The position numbers were made by a program, and so were the translations under genes. The notes under the pieces were generated by a model. It was not told the origin of the DNA. It saw only the letters and a program-made list of their open reading frames with translations, and did not search any database. From Paralithodes platypus (taxonomy: Eukaryota > Arthropoda > Malacostraca > Decapoda > Lithodidae): 64,000 nt of DNA. This document shows, piece by piece, positions 43,438 through 54,900 of the stretch. The stretch spans positions 9,861,180 to 9,925,179 of the forward strand of contig CM064569.1 in the NCBI GenBank assembly GCA_032716605.1, given 5' to 3'. Numbering within the stretch: the first letter of the stretch is position 1; each line of letters starts with the position of its first letter.

Positions 43438-43584
43438 AGCGCCCCCTGCAGTAGTCATGGCCCGAGTGCTGCCCGTGCCCTCCGATGTCTTCTCAGGTCA
43501 CCGGTGTCTCAGAAACAAACTAGACGCCCTCGACCTCATAACCGAGGCAGGACTGTGAGGTGCTTAATGTTGCCGGGAAGCGTG
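43438..43584 (+). other. Weak candidate exon
   Basis: A GC-rich island in AT-rich sequence. CCTCCTTCTTCAG at its left resembles a splice acceptor, and GTGGTAAGTG at 43580 a donor. One frame is open through the interval and continues to 43785 (QKQTRRPRPHNRGRTVRCL). No protein family is recognised, and a second frame with an ATG at 43457 stops before the donor. The call rests on splice-like signals and composition only. Confidence 0.2.
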
Positions 43585-43859
43585 GTAAGTGTGGACCGGG
43601 CGCTATGGCACACCCGGAAGTACCTATCGGTGAATCCCGTGGCAACCTCTCTGGTGGGGCCGTTTACGAAAAATAAGAAGCGAAGAAATCGAGCCGTGGA
43701 CAGGAGTAATGATGGGTTGCTCGCTTCAGGGGGGAAGAAAGGAGTGTACAAAGTGTTATGCGATGAAAACGTGAATCAACCATAATGACAAGTTAACCCA
43801 TGGACTGCACAATAATGGACAAAATAAAAGGTCAAGTTGAGAGAGAGAGGGGGATGGGG

Positions 43860-45648
43860 TGTTTCGACCGGCACTACGAAATAAACAAGGGCACTTAATA
43901 ATGGACTAGATGATAGGCTATATCTCAACAACGGTACGCTAATTCCAAAACTCTCGAACTATTACGCCGGTGAACAAAACACTTAAACCCTCCAGAGTTA
44001 ATCTACTGGATAACGGGGTATCAATTAACTGGGTTTTAGTGCACTTCTACAAAGGCTTTCCGGTGACGGCAAAGCCTACTCACAACAGGAGTACTTTACG
44101 TTAATAAAATGCTCTTAAGTAATAACAATGCTTGAATAAACTATAACAAGATTTAATAAAGGAGTACATGCTTACGTTAACTTTAGTGTGAGTCTGTACT
44201 CAACACTAAACTCTTCAATGCTCTATGAAAACACTGATAGTCTAGTCCTACAGCAAACAGATATGGAATCTTCTGAAAACATCTGATGCTCTAAGATGCT
44301 CGTAAATATAGAACAGAAATAATGCAGGGGCAGGACACCAAAGCATGTATTTTAAATACACCAATAAGTAGGACACATATATATAACAAGGGAGTGCAAC
44401 AACTCTGTGACAGCACTAATAATAACCACTCAAAACAGTACTTCCTTAGCCAAAGTAACAGCCATACTGGGTTGTGCACCAAGCATCAACCTAGGCTAAA
44501 ATAATACGTGAATTCCTAAAGCATACACAGTTAAAAAGTTAATAAACACAATGCTGTCTTTATTACTAATAAATCTAGCAGCGGCATAAAAGGCACCAGG
44601 AGGCTAGGCAGAGCGCAAGCATGCTCATAGCCTACTGTCTCCCCTTGAACAGATTTCCCTTATGTTACGTTAAGTGACTAGGAGGCTCTCTTGGTAAGTC
44701 CAGATCTCAAGTATCTGGTCTTACCCTGGCACTCCACAAAGGTCAACACAATGAGGTAGCGAGCATACAAGAAAGTGTAGGCAAAAGCCCTTCGCTTGTA
44801 TACTGCTACACTCGCAGAGGAGAAATATGCAAAAGGGTTACAGGCACCTAGCTCCGTCGAAGTCGTACAGGCTCTGACTTGCCAGGTACATAACTCAGAC
44901 AACGACTAAAGATACCCTCCACTGTCTAGCATTAAATAGTAACAAAGAACAACTCACTAATTTGAAGCACCCAATGATAATATGACTCATGTGACTATGA
45001 CTAATAATCCCTAAAGCTAGTGCAAAACATATATGTGAGAACTGGTGCTAGTAATACGACTGGCCGACTATGGAAGTCGTATGCAGAACCAGAAGGGATA
45101 AGTAATTGAATAAAGATGAGAAGTAATGGAAAAGAAGAAGTTCAGAGAGAGAAACAGTAGTACAGGGGGTTAGATTGGGGGACAGATTGCAAGGGACGTC
45201 TAGGACCAAGCACACTATGCCAAGCTCTAAGGAGATACGTGGCGGGGACCCCCCCAGCACCAACACTAGGACAGCGGCACCCAATCACAGACCACTACGT
45301 CATGAAAAGCAAGCGTCCTAGGACGCGCCAGGCCCGCCAGCCAATCAAGGGCGTGGGAAAGCCCGCGCGAGCGAGGGAGGCACACGTACATACACACGCA
45401 CATCATACAACCTCGCTGCCTACCTCGCTCTTTCTCCTTAACTTCACACTGCATATCTTATACTCTATTACTAATATAAAATACTTCCATGTGTCACAGA
45501 CAAGAACAAAGACCACCACTGATCTGGCTGTGACTACATGAATACTAGGAAAGAAAGAACATCATTCTACGATTATTATAGCCCATTCCACTGCCCTGGC
45601 GAGCGCTAGCGAGTACGAGCACATTTTGGCAAGCTGGCCAGCGTAACA
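43860..45648 (-). repeat. Gypsy-B 3' LTR
   Basis: On the minus strand it runs from TGTTACGCTGGCCAGC (45648) to CGGTCGAAACA (43860). It contains the module CTGGCGAGCGCTAGCGAG close to its outer start (45595-45615). No protein frame is conserved with confidence, although small frames occur in both LTRs. Confidence 0.93.
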
Positions 45649-45660
45649 CCCCGCCCAAGA
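45649..45660 (-). promoter_or_regulatory. Gypsy-B polypurine tract
   Basis: TCTTGGGCGGGG on the minus strand immediately precedes the 3' LTR. Confidence 0.75.
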
Positions 45661-46075
45661 TGTGGGACGTTTTAACCTCAGCTAAACGCCACTTCTGACC
45701 AGACAGAATGCTCATAAACCCTGCCTCACCCAGCTACTCCCCCAAGTTGTGAAAACAAGGCACAATCACAACATAAAACACTTCATTATATAAACAAAAT
45801 CTACACAAAACTTCCCCAAAAGAATAGTATCACTTAACAATATTACGCTCAACGAGCAAGCTTCAAGAAGCCTAGCCTACTAAGACAAAAACTCAGAATG
45901 TCTTACATTCTTGCTGTAACATACTGCACTTATATACTATCAAAAGAAAGAGTTTTTATGTGAGGTTTTTGTATTTGTTTTAATAGTGTTTTTGGCAGCT
46001 TTGCACTACAGGGGCAAGCCTAATTTTTCTCCACTCCCAAACAAACACTGACTGAACGGCGAGGGTGCTCCTTAA

Positions 46076-46640
46076 GACATAACCTCCCGTGGCAAACAAT
46101 CAGCCAGAACATTATCAGTGCCCTTAACATGCCACACATCCAACTTGTGTTCCGGCAGCAAAACAACACCTAGCACTGATAAACTGCCCAGTCCATCACA
46201 AGACTGGCACTTCTCTTCGCTCTCTCCGGCAATGGGACCTGCCAATAACCTTTCACTATTTCTACCTTAGTGATCAACGAGGCAGCCCCGATGCGGTCTA
46301 TGGTGTCGTCAACTCTAGGGAAGGTATAGGCGTCTGTCAGGGATGCTGCACCAACACTCTTGCAATCAACATACACACGGATCTTGCCACTTAACTCAGG
46401 TTGCAAAGTTACTGGCAACGACCACTCACGATATCCCTTATCCCTCAGACCCTTTTCCAACATGTAGTCCAGCTCTGCTTTCACAACAGGCTGTCGAGCA
46501 GGATTTATACGGTAGGGAGCCAATTTGAACCTTGCACTGTCTCCAGCCTCCATGTCGGGTTCTACCCCGTACATCAGGCCTGGAGAATCAACAAACGTGC
46601 GGACGTACTGCCACAGCCTAGTAAACAACTTCTATTGGTG
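46076..46640 (-). pseudogene. Gypsy-B reverse transcriptase and RNase H ends
   Basis: The RT entry (KLFTRLWQYVRTFVDSPG, RFKLAPYRINPARQPVVKAE, EWSLPVTLQPELSGKIRVYV, YTFPRVDDTIDRIG, VKGYWQVPL) stops at about 46170. What follows directly is the last RNase H segment (KLDVWHVKGTDNVLADCL). The region with the YxDD active site and most of RNase H is deleted, so no polymerase can be made. Confidence 0.85.
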
Positions 46641-46659
46641 CTTAAGAACAAGAGGTTGC

Positions 46660-47480
46660 AACTTATCTCGAAGAACAACATGCTCATTGCCCTCCCACAA
46701 CCCAGCCGAGACCACAGTGTCTACACTAGCTCCCTCCTTCTCCACCTTTGTCCCTAGAACAGCCAGGTCATGAGAGGGACAATCTGTACCACCTGTGCAG
46801 TCATTCCCATTGTTCGTAATTGCTAAGGATTCCCCGCCGATACCGTACATGCGCACCCCCGCATTCCTTGCGACTACATCTGCCTGCGCAGCATCACCGC
46901 CTTCAGCGACATGGTCATATTCAGTTGGTCTATGGTAGGGCTGTTGCATATTACTAGGGCAGCATTGGGAGGCTATGCGACGACCGGGCGCCTCCACTCC
47001 ACAGCCAACCTCACCAATCTGCTCAATGTCCTGATTCTGACCACCACCCTTAGCAGCCATGGGTCGACCCTGACCTGACAACAATGCCAAAACCTCGTCG
47101 CCCACCTTGAACCACTGAAACAACGAGGCCAACGGTTTCCTAACACTCAAGTGACCTGCCAGCGGAACATCGTGCACCGCATGAGTTGTGAGGCCTGGGT
47201 GCTCGGCACAAACAGTGGGGTATGAACCGAGCAGGTGCTGGAGCGCTGCACACTGCTGATCAGGCAGGTGCTCAAGCGCTTCCACAGCCACATGACTCGT
47301 GTCCCCCACCCACTGCTCCGCCGAGACATGACAATCCCAACTTTCCTCCACCTGTGCTCCACTGCTCCCCTCTCCTTCTCCACCTTGGCCGCTGCAGACC
47401 AACACAGGGACAGTAGGCTGCTCAGGTGGGCGCCTCACGAACTCCTTTAACAGGTTCACATGACAATGCATGCTTCCCCG
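46660..47480 (-). pseudogene. Gypsy-B integrase remnants and linker
   Basis: HVNLLKEFVRRPPEQPTVP (an integrase C-terminal end), an RT-type linker (LLGSYPTVCAEHPGLT), then VHDVPLAGHLSVRKPLASLF (integrase finger start) joined straight to FKVGDEVLALL and the second C-terminal end (RRIASQCC..MQQPYHRPT). Two integrase ends in one element show an old rearrangement, and it is identical in layout in the fragment at 35814-36640. Confidence 0.8.
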
Positions 47481-47754
47481 TCCTCGTCGAGTTCAATAGC
47501 CCCGTTCCCACAACTCTTCTAGTTGTGCCTGGGAACTACTCTGTCGCGGAGTGCCATCACGCCCTACCATGTCACTAGGGGGGACAGGTTCTGGGGCCAC
47601 TCCGGAGCTCAACATTGGGTCAACTACCGAGTCACCAAGGAGTGTCGCTGGGTCCAAACTCTCAACCCGACCAGCCTTGACTTTCTCCTTCCGACCCTTC
47701 CTCCGCTGGTTTAAAACTTGGGTATTAGGCTGTGACACCTGAGCGGACTGAGAT

Positions 47755-48110
47755 CTCTTGAGCCCCTCTTGCCCCTCCCTACTCGTGTCGGCCGCCCTCT
47801 CGGCAACGACTAAGGGTGGAACCTCGGAAATGAGCACCGCAAAGTCGTTACCAAGAAGGAAGTCAACCCCCTCAACTGGCAACTTCTCCACAACCCCCAC
47901 ATCCAACTCTCGTGTCACACCGTCCACCTCAAGCTCTACTCTGACCAGCGGGTAAGACCGCGTAGCATTGATGCCTTGAACCACCACAACCCGAGCCGCG
48001 TTAATAGGCTTGCCAGTGAAATTCTTAACAAGTGTCTGGGAAGCGCCCGTATCACTCAACAACTTAAGCCTATGCTCCACACCAGCCCACCTCACAGTGC
48101 CGTGCCCCCT
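47755..48110 (-). pseudogene. Gypsy-B protease
   Basis: LLSDTGASQTLVKNF is the active-site region and FLLGNDFAVLISEVP the later block. The frame 48095-47493 continues into a spacer and then leaves the integrase frame by a shift near 47515. Confidence 0.85.
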
Positions 48111-48273
48111 ATGACCACAAAAAGCATCTCGGACGGGTGACGAGCCCTCCTACTGCTTCTGCACCGACTGTGACTTTGCAACCGACATATTACCCCGGCT
48201 AAACGCGGAAGACCTCAAAGACACACCGATGTTGCTCACTAGTGACACCACTGCTGTAGGCGGTGTGCTCGGA

Positions 48274-49637
48274 CATGAGCGCGCAATATGCCCCTTCTCA
48301 TGACACCTGAAACACTCCACTTCGCTAATGGACTTCCTCTGAGGTGAGGAAGGGCCCTGGCCTCTCTTTACGGGAAGGGTTTCGACTTGGGATCAACATT
48401 GGCAACAGTACTCTTAAATGGATAATTATTTGTGTCATTAATTCGGGGGGGGGTGGAGTGGTACGCCCCTTGTTACCTGCCTCAGCTCTCTGTGCAGACC
48501 CGCACCCACGAATCAATGACAACCTGAGGTCAGCCATCTTAGCCACCTCCTGGAGAGTTTTAGGTTGCTTTTCTTTCAGGTTAAGAGTCAAGTCACTGCC
48601 AGTACATTTAAACAATTGCTCTAACAACACTAATTGTTTCACTGCATCAAAAGTAGTTGCCTTCTCCGATCTTAACCAATTCTCAAATGCATCTGACAGC
48701 TCTCTAGCGTGTTCCGGGAAAGTACTCTCCTTTCTTTTGGGAACAGCCCTAAATTTCAGCCTATAGGGGTCTGGCTGCAACTCATACGCCCTCAGGACAG
48801 CCTCTTTCAACGACTCATAATTCACGCAGGAATCTAGGGGCAAAGCATCATACGCCTTGAGTGCTTTCCCTGTCAAACGTGACGAAACAAGGGCTGCCCA
48901 CTTCTCCTCGGGCCATTGGTGCTCCTGGCACTTTTTCTCGAATCGGAGAAAAAATTTGGTAACTCCTAACTCATCAAACACTGGAACCAACTTTAGTAGA
49001 TGCGACAGGGACTGGTCATGGGGTCGACCCCCCTGGACGACCCGGTTCCTTGTCACCTCTACACGCGTTTTCTCTAGGTCAATATCGGCACAATACCTTG
49101 CAGACTCAGACTGGTACCTATACTTGCGCTCAGACTCTCGCTCCCGCTGCTCGAGCTCAGCCTCATGCTTTCGCTGCTCGAGCTCAGCCTGTCGCTCCTG
49201 CTCTCGGCACTTGAGTTTGGCGAGCTCAAGCTGAAACAACATCTCGGGAGTCAAAACCCTGAGGAGGGGGTGCTACTACCGGGGACCCACCCCGTGAGTC
49301 ACTTAGAGGCATACCCAACCGCCAGCGGGCATCGGCCTTCGGGAACGTACCTGGCTCCGGAACCCGAGGGGGCGCCATGATAGGAGTCGAGTGGAATGGG
49401 GGCTGGGCCGAAGGTGCCCCAGCTCCCGCTCCACCCGAAGCCCCATGCACCCCACCGAGCACACAGCTAACCAGCTCACCTCTCGACAAACCGCAAGTAC
49501 CGGGAAACCCTAAGACCGTGGCTATACACTGCAGTCCGTACCGGTCCAGCCCCGACACCCGGTCCGCCGACACAGGCTCCTCCAAAAAAATCCGAGCATC
49601 CTCCTCATTGTTCACCACCCGAACGCCGTTTAACAAC
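48274..49637 (-). pseudogene. Gypsy-B gag, larger part
   Basis: Starting at the BEL insertion point: LLNGVRVVNNEEDARIFLEE (a SAP-like N-terminus also seen in Gypsy-A), a proline/glycine-rich part, a frameshift near 49255, a charged coiled-coil (ECREQERQAELEQR-like), the capsid region (FDELGVTKFFLRFEKKC...LLEQLFKCTG) and the zinc knuckle CFRCHEKGHIARSC (about 48276-48320). Gag builds the particle and binds the RNA. Confidence 0.85.
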
Positions 49638-50203
49638 TGTCGGGAATAGGGTAATGATCCCGACAGGTTTTGGTCCAATAGGACATTTGAATTTGGCGGT
49701 ATCGTATCGCTTGTACGATTTCGGCTGGTTCTTTGTGTATTGTAGTTTATTCTTAAGTTAGGTTAAATATTAACTGTAATGTATAAATATCTACATCAGC
49801 TCTAGATGTATTATGAAACCAAGTTATGGGTTATAATTATTATGAGCCGGCAGCCATATGTAATTTCGCGAAGCGATCGGAGGCCGGCCCTTTAGTCTCT
49901 CAAACAACACCGTACAGTCAACATCTCCTCCCCCGGCCCTGACTCAACCCACAGTTCACCATGTGCTACAACTACTAATAATATTAACAACAGTCCTACA
50001 TCACCAGTCCTCTAAGCTAAGTTCATTGTATCGATATTGTATTATGTGAACATTCCTACATGTCATGCAATTGAACTAGCCGCGTGTGGGGACTGGATTA
50101 CACCTATCAACGACTACGTCGTTGGTAATTATAATATAACTATTTGTTGGGATATTTCATGTACCAGTGATATGTAATTTAACCTTTATCTAAATTCCCG
50201 ATA
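49638..50203 (+). repeat. BEL 5' LTR (566 bp)
   Basis: It begins TGTCGGGAATAGGG and ends AATTCCCGATA; the termini form a short inverted repeat (TGTCGGGAA / TTCCCGATA). A TATA-like TATAAATA is at 49782-49789. Confidence 0.93.
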
Positions 50204-50208
50204 AATAA

Positions 50209-50225
50209 TGGTCCTTCGTGCCCTA
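50209..50225 (+). promoter_or_regulatory. BEL primer binding site
   Basis: TGGTCCTTCGTGCCCTA starts 5 bp after the LTR. It begins with TGG, as expected for pairing with a tRNA CCA end. I cannot name the tRNA. Confidence 0.7.
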
Positions 50226-50716
50226 AAGCTTCCTTACTGTAGTACCGTTTTGTTTGCTTCCTTGACGCTTGTGGGCTTACAAATGGCTGCCGCCTTGCGC
50301 GTTGTTGGCCGCCTGCCATTTCCCTGGTTTACACCCAGCTTCTTCCCTCATGTTTTTTCCCATTTAGGCGCCGTCTCTATCTTTTTTGGGACGAGTTTCC
50401 AGGTTTTTTTGGGCGTGTGATCCTTGGCGTTTTTTGGAGGGTTAGCTGGGCTGGAGATTGGGGTAGGGGTAATTTCGTCGGGCGCCATTTCGCGCTCATA
50501 GGCTAGGCTAGGCTGGGCAGTCTAGGCCTGCAGGTGTCTGTGGTGGCTATTCATTTCGCTTTGGTGGTGTGCCTGTGGTGTTAATTGTGTTTTGTCGTTG
50601 TGAGACTCTTTATTAATTTTGCTGGTGGGGAGGGTTCTCATGTGACCTTTTATATTTAAATTTCATAATAGCCTAGGCCTAGTTGCTTAAAGTGGCGGTC
50701 ATGAGTGTCAGTCTTT

Positions 50717-50770
50717 GTTAATTCCTAAGCGATTGACGGTTAATAGTCAGACCTCATGATTGTAGCTTAA
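50717..50770 (+). repeat. Leader block copy 1 (before the hydrolase ORF)
   Basis: It contains ATTCCTAAGCGATTGACGGT, then AGTC(A)GACCTCA and TTGTAG(C)TTAA. It matches 51630-51681 at most positions. Confidence 0.85.
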
Positions 50771-50867
50771 CCAACTAGGCTTACCTATAAAGGGCTTACA
50801 ATAATTAGTGCTTCACCTTACCCTTTCTTTTAATGGATTTAGTATTTAATTCTTTTGTCAATACATC

Positions 50868-51488
50868 ATGGCTCAAAGGAACCATCCCACAGCTGCGTCA
50901 GGAAGTAGCATTGGGGTGAATTTTACACCAACCTCTTCATACAATCAGAGCCCTGGGAAAGTGGTGGGTATATTAGGCCACAGTTATGTTGGTCGCCTAG
51001 GGGTTTCCCGCCGAGAGTTTTATGACCCGGGTTTTGTTGTGAGGGTGTTTAGTGCCCCAGGAGCCACTCTCGATAATATCAGGTCCCAACCAGCCTGGGA
51101 TGGTCTATTGAGCCTAAGGCCCGAGATCACTGTATTAGTGTTGGGTGGTAACGACATCGTCTCTGGGGTAGTCCCGCAGGAGCTCGCGGCTAAGATCCAG
51201 GAGTTGACCTATGAGATTGAGGCATCCACGAATGGCCGCTGTCTTGTATTGGGATTAGAGCAGAGGGAGTCTCCTCGGGGTATACCGGCAGGCGAATACC
51301 ACAAGGTGAAGAACTCGGTCAATGCCCTCCTCAAGAGGAAATACAAGCACCTTGGTGGTAGATTCTCCCCATATAGTTTTGGGAGCCAGTATATGTCCGA
51401 GGACGGCGTCCACCTCACCAATGAAGGCAGCGATCGTTTGTTGGCCCAGGTCATTAAGATGGTAAGGGACTCTCTTGCGTCGCAGTAG
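50868..51488 (+). CDS. SGNH/GDSL-type hydrolase encoded by the BEL element (206 aa)
   Basis: The blocks of the SGNH hydrolase family appear in order: VVGILGHSYVGRLG (Ser39), VFSAPGATLDNI (Gly65), ITVLVLGGNDIV (Asn95) and MSEDGVHLTNEGSDRL (Asp179, His182). All catalytic residues of an esterase or lipase of this fold are present. The length (206 aa) suits a single-domain member. No signal peptide or membrane segment is seen, so a cytosolic or particle-associated protein is expected. ATG context is strong (A at -3, G at +4). The ORF is complete, lies in the same orientation as gag-pol and ends 218 bp before the first gag ATG. Substrate and role are unknown. The fold matches the CR1 ORF1 esterase of this window, but blocks I and II differ, so it is not a recent copy of that gene. 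Confidence 0.88.
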   Translation: MAQRNHPTAASGSSIGVNFTPTSSYNQSPGKVVGILGHSYVGRLGVSRREFYDPGFVVRVFSAPGATLDNIRSQPAWDGLLSLRPEITVLVLGGNDIVSGVVPQELAAKIQELTYEIEASTNGRCLVLGLEQRESPRGIPAGEYHKVKNSVNALLKRKYKHLGGRFSPYSFGSQYMSEDGVHLTNEGSDRLLAQVIKMVRDSLASQ

Positions 51489-51629
51489 TCGGTCTCCTCA
51501 TAGATAGCCCCAGTGTACTTTATGTTGTTGTCTAGTCAGATAATTTCCTTTCGTTAGTTTATATTAAGGGGACTGTAGGTATTATGTAATTCTTTTTGAG
51601 TAAATTTCTTAAGTAATGGGGGTTTGCCG

Positions 51630-51681
51630 CTGTTGATTCCTAAGCGATTAACGGTTTGTAGTCTGACCTCATTGTAGTTTA
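51630..51681 (+). repeat. Leader block copy 2 (before gag)
   Basis: It reads ATTCCTAAGCGATTAACGGT, then AGTCTGACCTCA and TTGTAGTTTAA, ending 25 bp ahead of the first gag ATG (51707). Confidence 0.85.
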
Positions 51682-51706
51682 AGTTGCTTAAAATTAAACC
51701 TTAACG

Positions 51707-51874
51707 ATGACAGATTTGAAGAAACTTAAAATTCTTAAGGGAGGGATGAAGGGAAGTTTAAATAGAGGTTTAAGAGATCTTGATGAATTTTTAATAAGTG
51801 CCACGGCTGATCAGATAAAAGGTAAATTTGCTACTGTTACTAAATCGCTAGCTACTTATGATAGTTATTCTTAG
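51707..51874 (+). other. In-frame 5' extension of gag with a TAG stop
   Basis: ATG at 51707 opens 55 codons (MTDLKKLKILKGGMKGSLNR...) in the same phase as gag-pol, closed by TAG at 51872-51874. The next codons (CAG GTA TAT) lead without a break into the long frame. This is either the true N-terminus of Gag with one nonsense change (CAG to TAG fits) or a short ORF followed by readthrough or re-initiation. Confidence 0.6.
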
Positions 51875-51907
51875 CAGGTATATGGTTTATTAACAGTTAC
51901 TGACGAT

Positions 51908-54900
51908 GTGGAAGAAGAAATGTCGGCAGATTTTGAGTACTTTGAGGACGTTAATACAGCCTTAGCCAGACTATCTTCCACCCAAGAATCAACCTCTGTT
52001 AAGGATACCGGTACACCAAAGGCGACTGGTTTTAACCTGCCGAAGCTTACTTTGCCTACCTTCTCCGGGGATTCGGCTACCTGGACTGGATTTTGGGATA
52101 TTTTTGAGTGTTCCATCCATCATCATAAAACACTCACATCCATCCAAAGGTTCACATATCTCCGTGGTCAATTGAAAGGGGAGGCATTGAAGCTAATCGA
52201 TGGGTACAAGCTAGAAGCTACCAGCTACGAGTCTGCAGTGGAGTTGCTGAAGAGAACTTACGGGAGAGTGGAAGTCATCAAGACCGCGTTAATTACTAAG
52301 TTCTTCACGCTAGATCCTCCATCCTATGATGTGACGGCCCTAAAGGAGTACTATGCCTCCTTTGAGAGCCTCCTCCGATCTATGGAGACAATGGCCGTCA
52401 CCAAGGAGGAGATATTTAGTGTGAATATCTTGAATAAGATACCCTCTCCCTTAAGGGAAATCTTACGACGACAACTAAGCGACTCTCCACTAAACTTGGA
52501 AGTGTTGGTGCAGGTGAACCAGACTGAAGTCTTCAATATGGAGAGTACTGGATACTACCGACAAGTGGAGATGTCGCCATCTACTGCAGCTTTCCCGGTA
52601 CAGACTTCTCCTAAACAGAAAAGGCCAATATCATTAGGTTGTAAGTTGTGCAGTGTCCACGGACATCTGTGGTATCAGTGTCCTAAGTATCCTAAGGCTA
52701 CACAGAAGATTAGCAAGGCTAAATCGCTTAAGTTATGTACCAGCTGTCTGGCAAGAGACCACTTCAACAGTACCTGCACCAATTCCTACATCAAACCTTG
52801 TAAGTATTGCAAGGGGAAACATTGGTTTTCCCTTTGCACCCAGTCTGATCGGCACGACGGCAAAGAAAATGGGAGAACCCCCAAAGAGTCACATGAGAAA
52901 AGTAAGAGCGAGCGTGATAAAGTATCTGCCATGTCCATTGCTTCTCGAGAATGTCAATTGCTTCCTACTATGATGCTGCCAGTAGTGGGGAGTGATAATA
53001 ATACTATAATGACTCACACCTTACTTGACCAGTGCTCACAGAGGTCATTCGTTCTGCGGTCATCATTACCCCAGCTCAAGTGTACCAGCAAGGGTCAAGA
53101 GAATTTGCGTCTCCATGGTTTCACTGGTGAAATAGATTCCAGTGACTATGATATTGTGGAGATTTCATATGTTTATAGAAAAAAGGTATGTTCCATCAAG
53201 GCTGTTGTGGTCGACACACTACCCAGTTTCTATATAGCATCAGAGATTCAACCACATTTGAAATATCTCAGAATCAAGGGGTATAAACTGGCTGATGATC
53301 AACTCTCTGCTAACAATGGTATTATGCTACTGGTCGGAGCTGATTATTACTACGACCTGGTTCACCCTGGATATCGGCGGGTAGATAAGCTAATAATGCT
53401 CCCCACGATCCAAGGTTATGCCATTTCTGGATCCTATGCCACTTCCTCTCAAGACACACAGGTGGAGGTGGTTACGGTCCTCAAGGTAGCAGTAAGCCCC
53501 ATAGATAAATATATTAGGCCAAATGTGCCTGATAATACATGTACTGATATAGATAAGCTATGGGACATGGACAATATTGGAATTGACCCACATGAACTTG
53601 ATCGTGAGTCCAAGCTAGCGTTAAGCTCGTATGAAGAGACTGTAACGTATGACTCTGGCAGAGGTCAGTATGTGGTAAGGCTCCCTTGGAATGATAACAA
53701 GAGTAAATTACCTACTAATTTCCATCTAGCACTTGGTAGGTTGCGTGGGCTTCAGAAGCAGTTTGTCAAGGATCCAAGTTATTGCGAGACTTATGCGGCA
53801 GTTTTGGCCGAGCAGGTACAACGTGGATTTGTGGAGAGAGTAGATCTCAGTGAGTATGGGGATGACATCCATTACCTTGCTCACCATGGGATTAAAAAGG
53901 ACAGTTCCACCACTCCTGTTCGTATTGTGTATGACTGCTCTGCTAAATCCAGTGATCGCTCCTATAGCCTGAATGATTGTCTGTACACGGGTCCGTCCCT
54001 GGTCTCTGATCTAGCGCAAATTATGTTGCGCTTCAGATGTCATAAGTTTGCATGGGTCGCCGATATTGAGAAGGCCTTCCTGATGCTTCAACTCCATCGT
54101 GAAGACAGGGACTCGACAAGATTTTTATGGCCACGGGACCCAATGGATCTAGATTCGGAGTACCTGGTCTACAGGTTCAGAGTCGTCTTATTCGGGGCGA
54201 CCTGTTCCCAGTTCCTTCTCAACGCTACTATCTTGCGTCATCTTGAGGAGGCTGGACTAGATCCTGACTTCAAGAATGAGATCAAGCAGGGGATCTATGT
54301 GGACAATCTTCAAGGCACCGGAGACAATGAAGATTTATTGCTCAAGAGATGCTGGGAGATCCGTGATATTTTTGCCAAGGCTCATTTATACTTAAAAGAA
54401 TGGGCCACTAATAGTGATCTTTTGAAAGGTCAATTTGCTTCTGACGGTGTAGCTACTGAGAATAGTGAGGTGAAGTTTTTAGGCCACAAATGGGACACTA
54501 CCACAGATTGTATATCCTTCTGTCACACCCCATGCGGCAGTGAGCTTATGACCAAGCGAAACTGCTTAAGCTTGTCAGCGAGGTTGTTTGATCCCCTAGG
54601 TTTTTTGCTGCCTGTTACAATCCGTGCTCGTATGTTTTTACAGCAACTGTGGCGGTTAAAACTAGATTGGGACACGCCCCTCCCGATTGAGTTGCAGGAT
54701 ACTTGGCGGTTGATTCGGTCGGACCTTTCCGCATGTTGCGAGGTCCAACTTCCTCGTCAGGTTATTGGTGGTCACCAGGTGGATCTACATGCCTTTTCTG
54801 ATGCTAGTAATAGTGCGTACGGTACTGCCATATACATATGTAATGGTAGTGAAGCGACACTGGCTATAGCGAAGGCTAAAGTAGCCCCTATAAAGAAGAT

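Larger units (their letters stand above)
50204..50867 (+). other. BEL leader region
   Basis: 664 bp between LTR and the hydrolase ORF. It has several ATGs, including a 70-residue hydrophobic frame (50208-50420) that starts inside the PBS region, so ribosome scanning to the hydrolase start would meet upstream ATGs. The block at 50717-50770 recurs before gag. A pyrimidine-rich stretch (CTTACCCTTTCTTTTA) lies 45 bp before the hydrolase ATG. Confidence 0.6.

Noticed and set aside
44291..45541. Short frames within the Gypsy-B LTRs, some present in both LTRs
   Set aside because: Presence in both LTRs follows from their common origin; frames are short, unconserved in length and without domains.
50208..50420. 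70-residue hydrophobic frame at the start of the BEL leader
   Set aside because: It begins in the primer binding site and has no recognisable domain; kept only as a remark on upstream ATGs.
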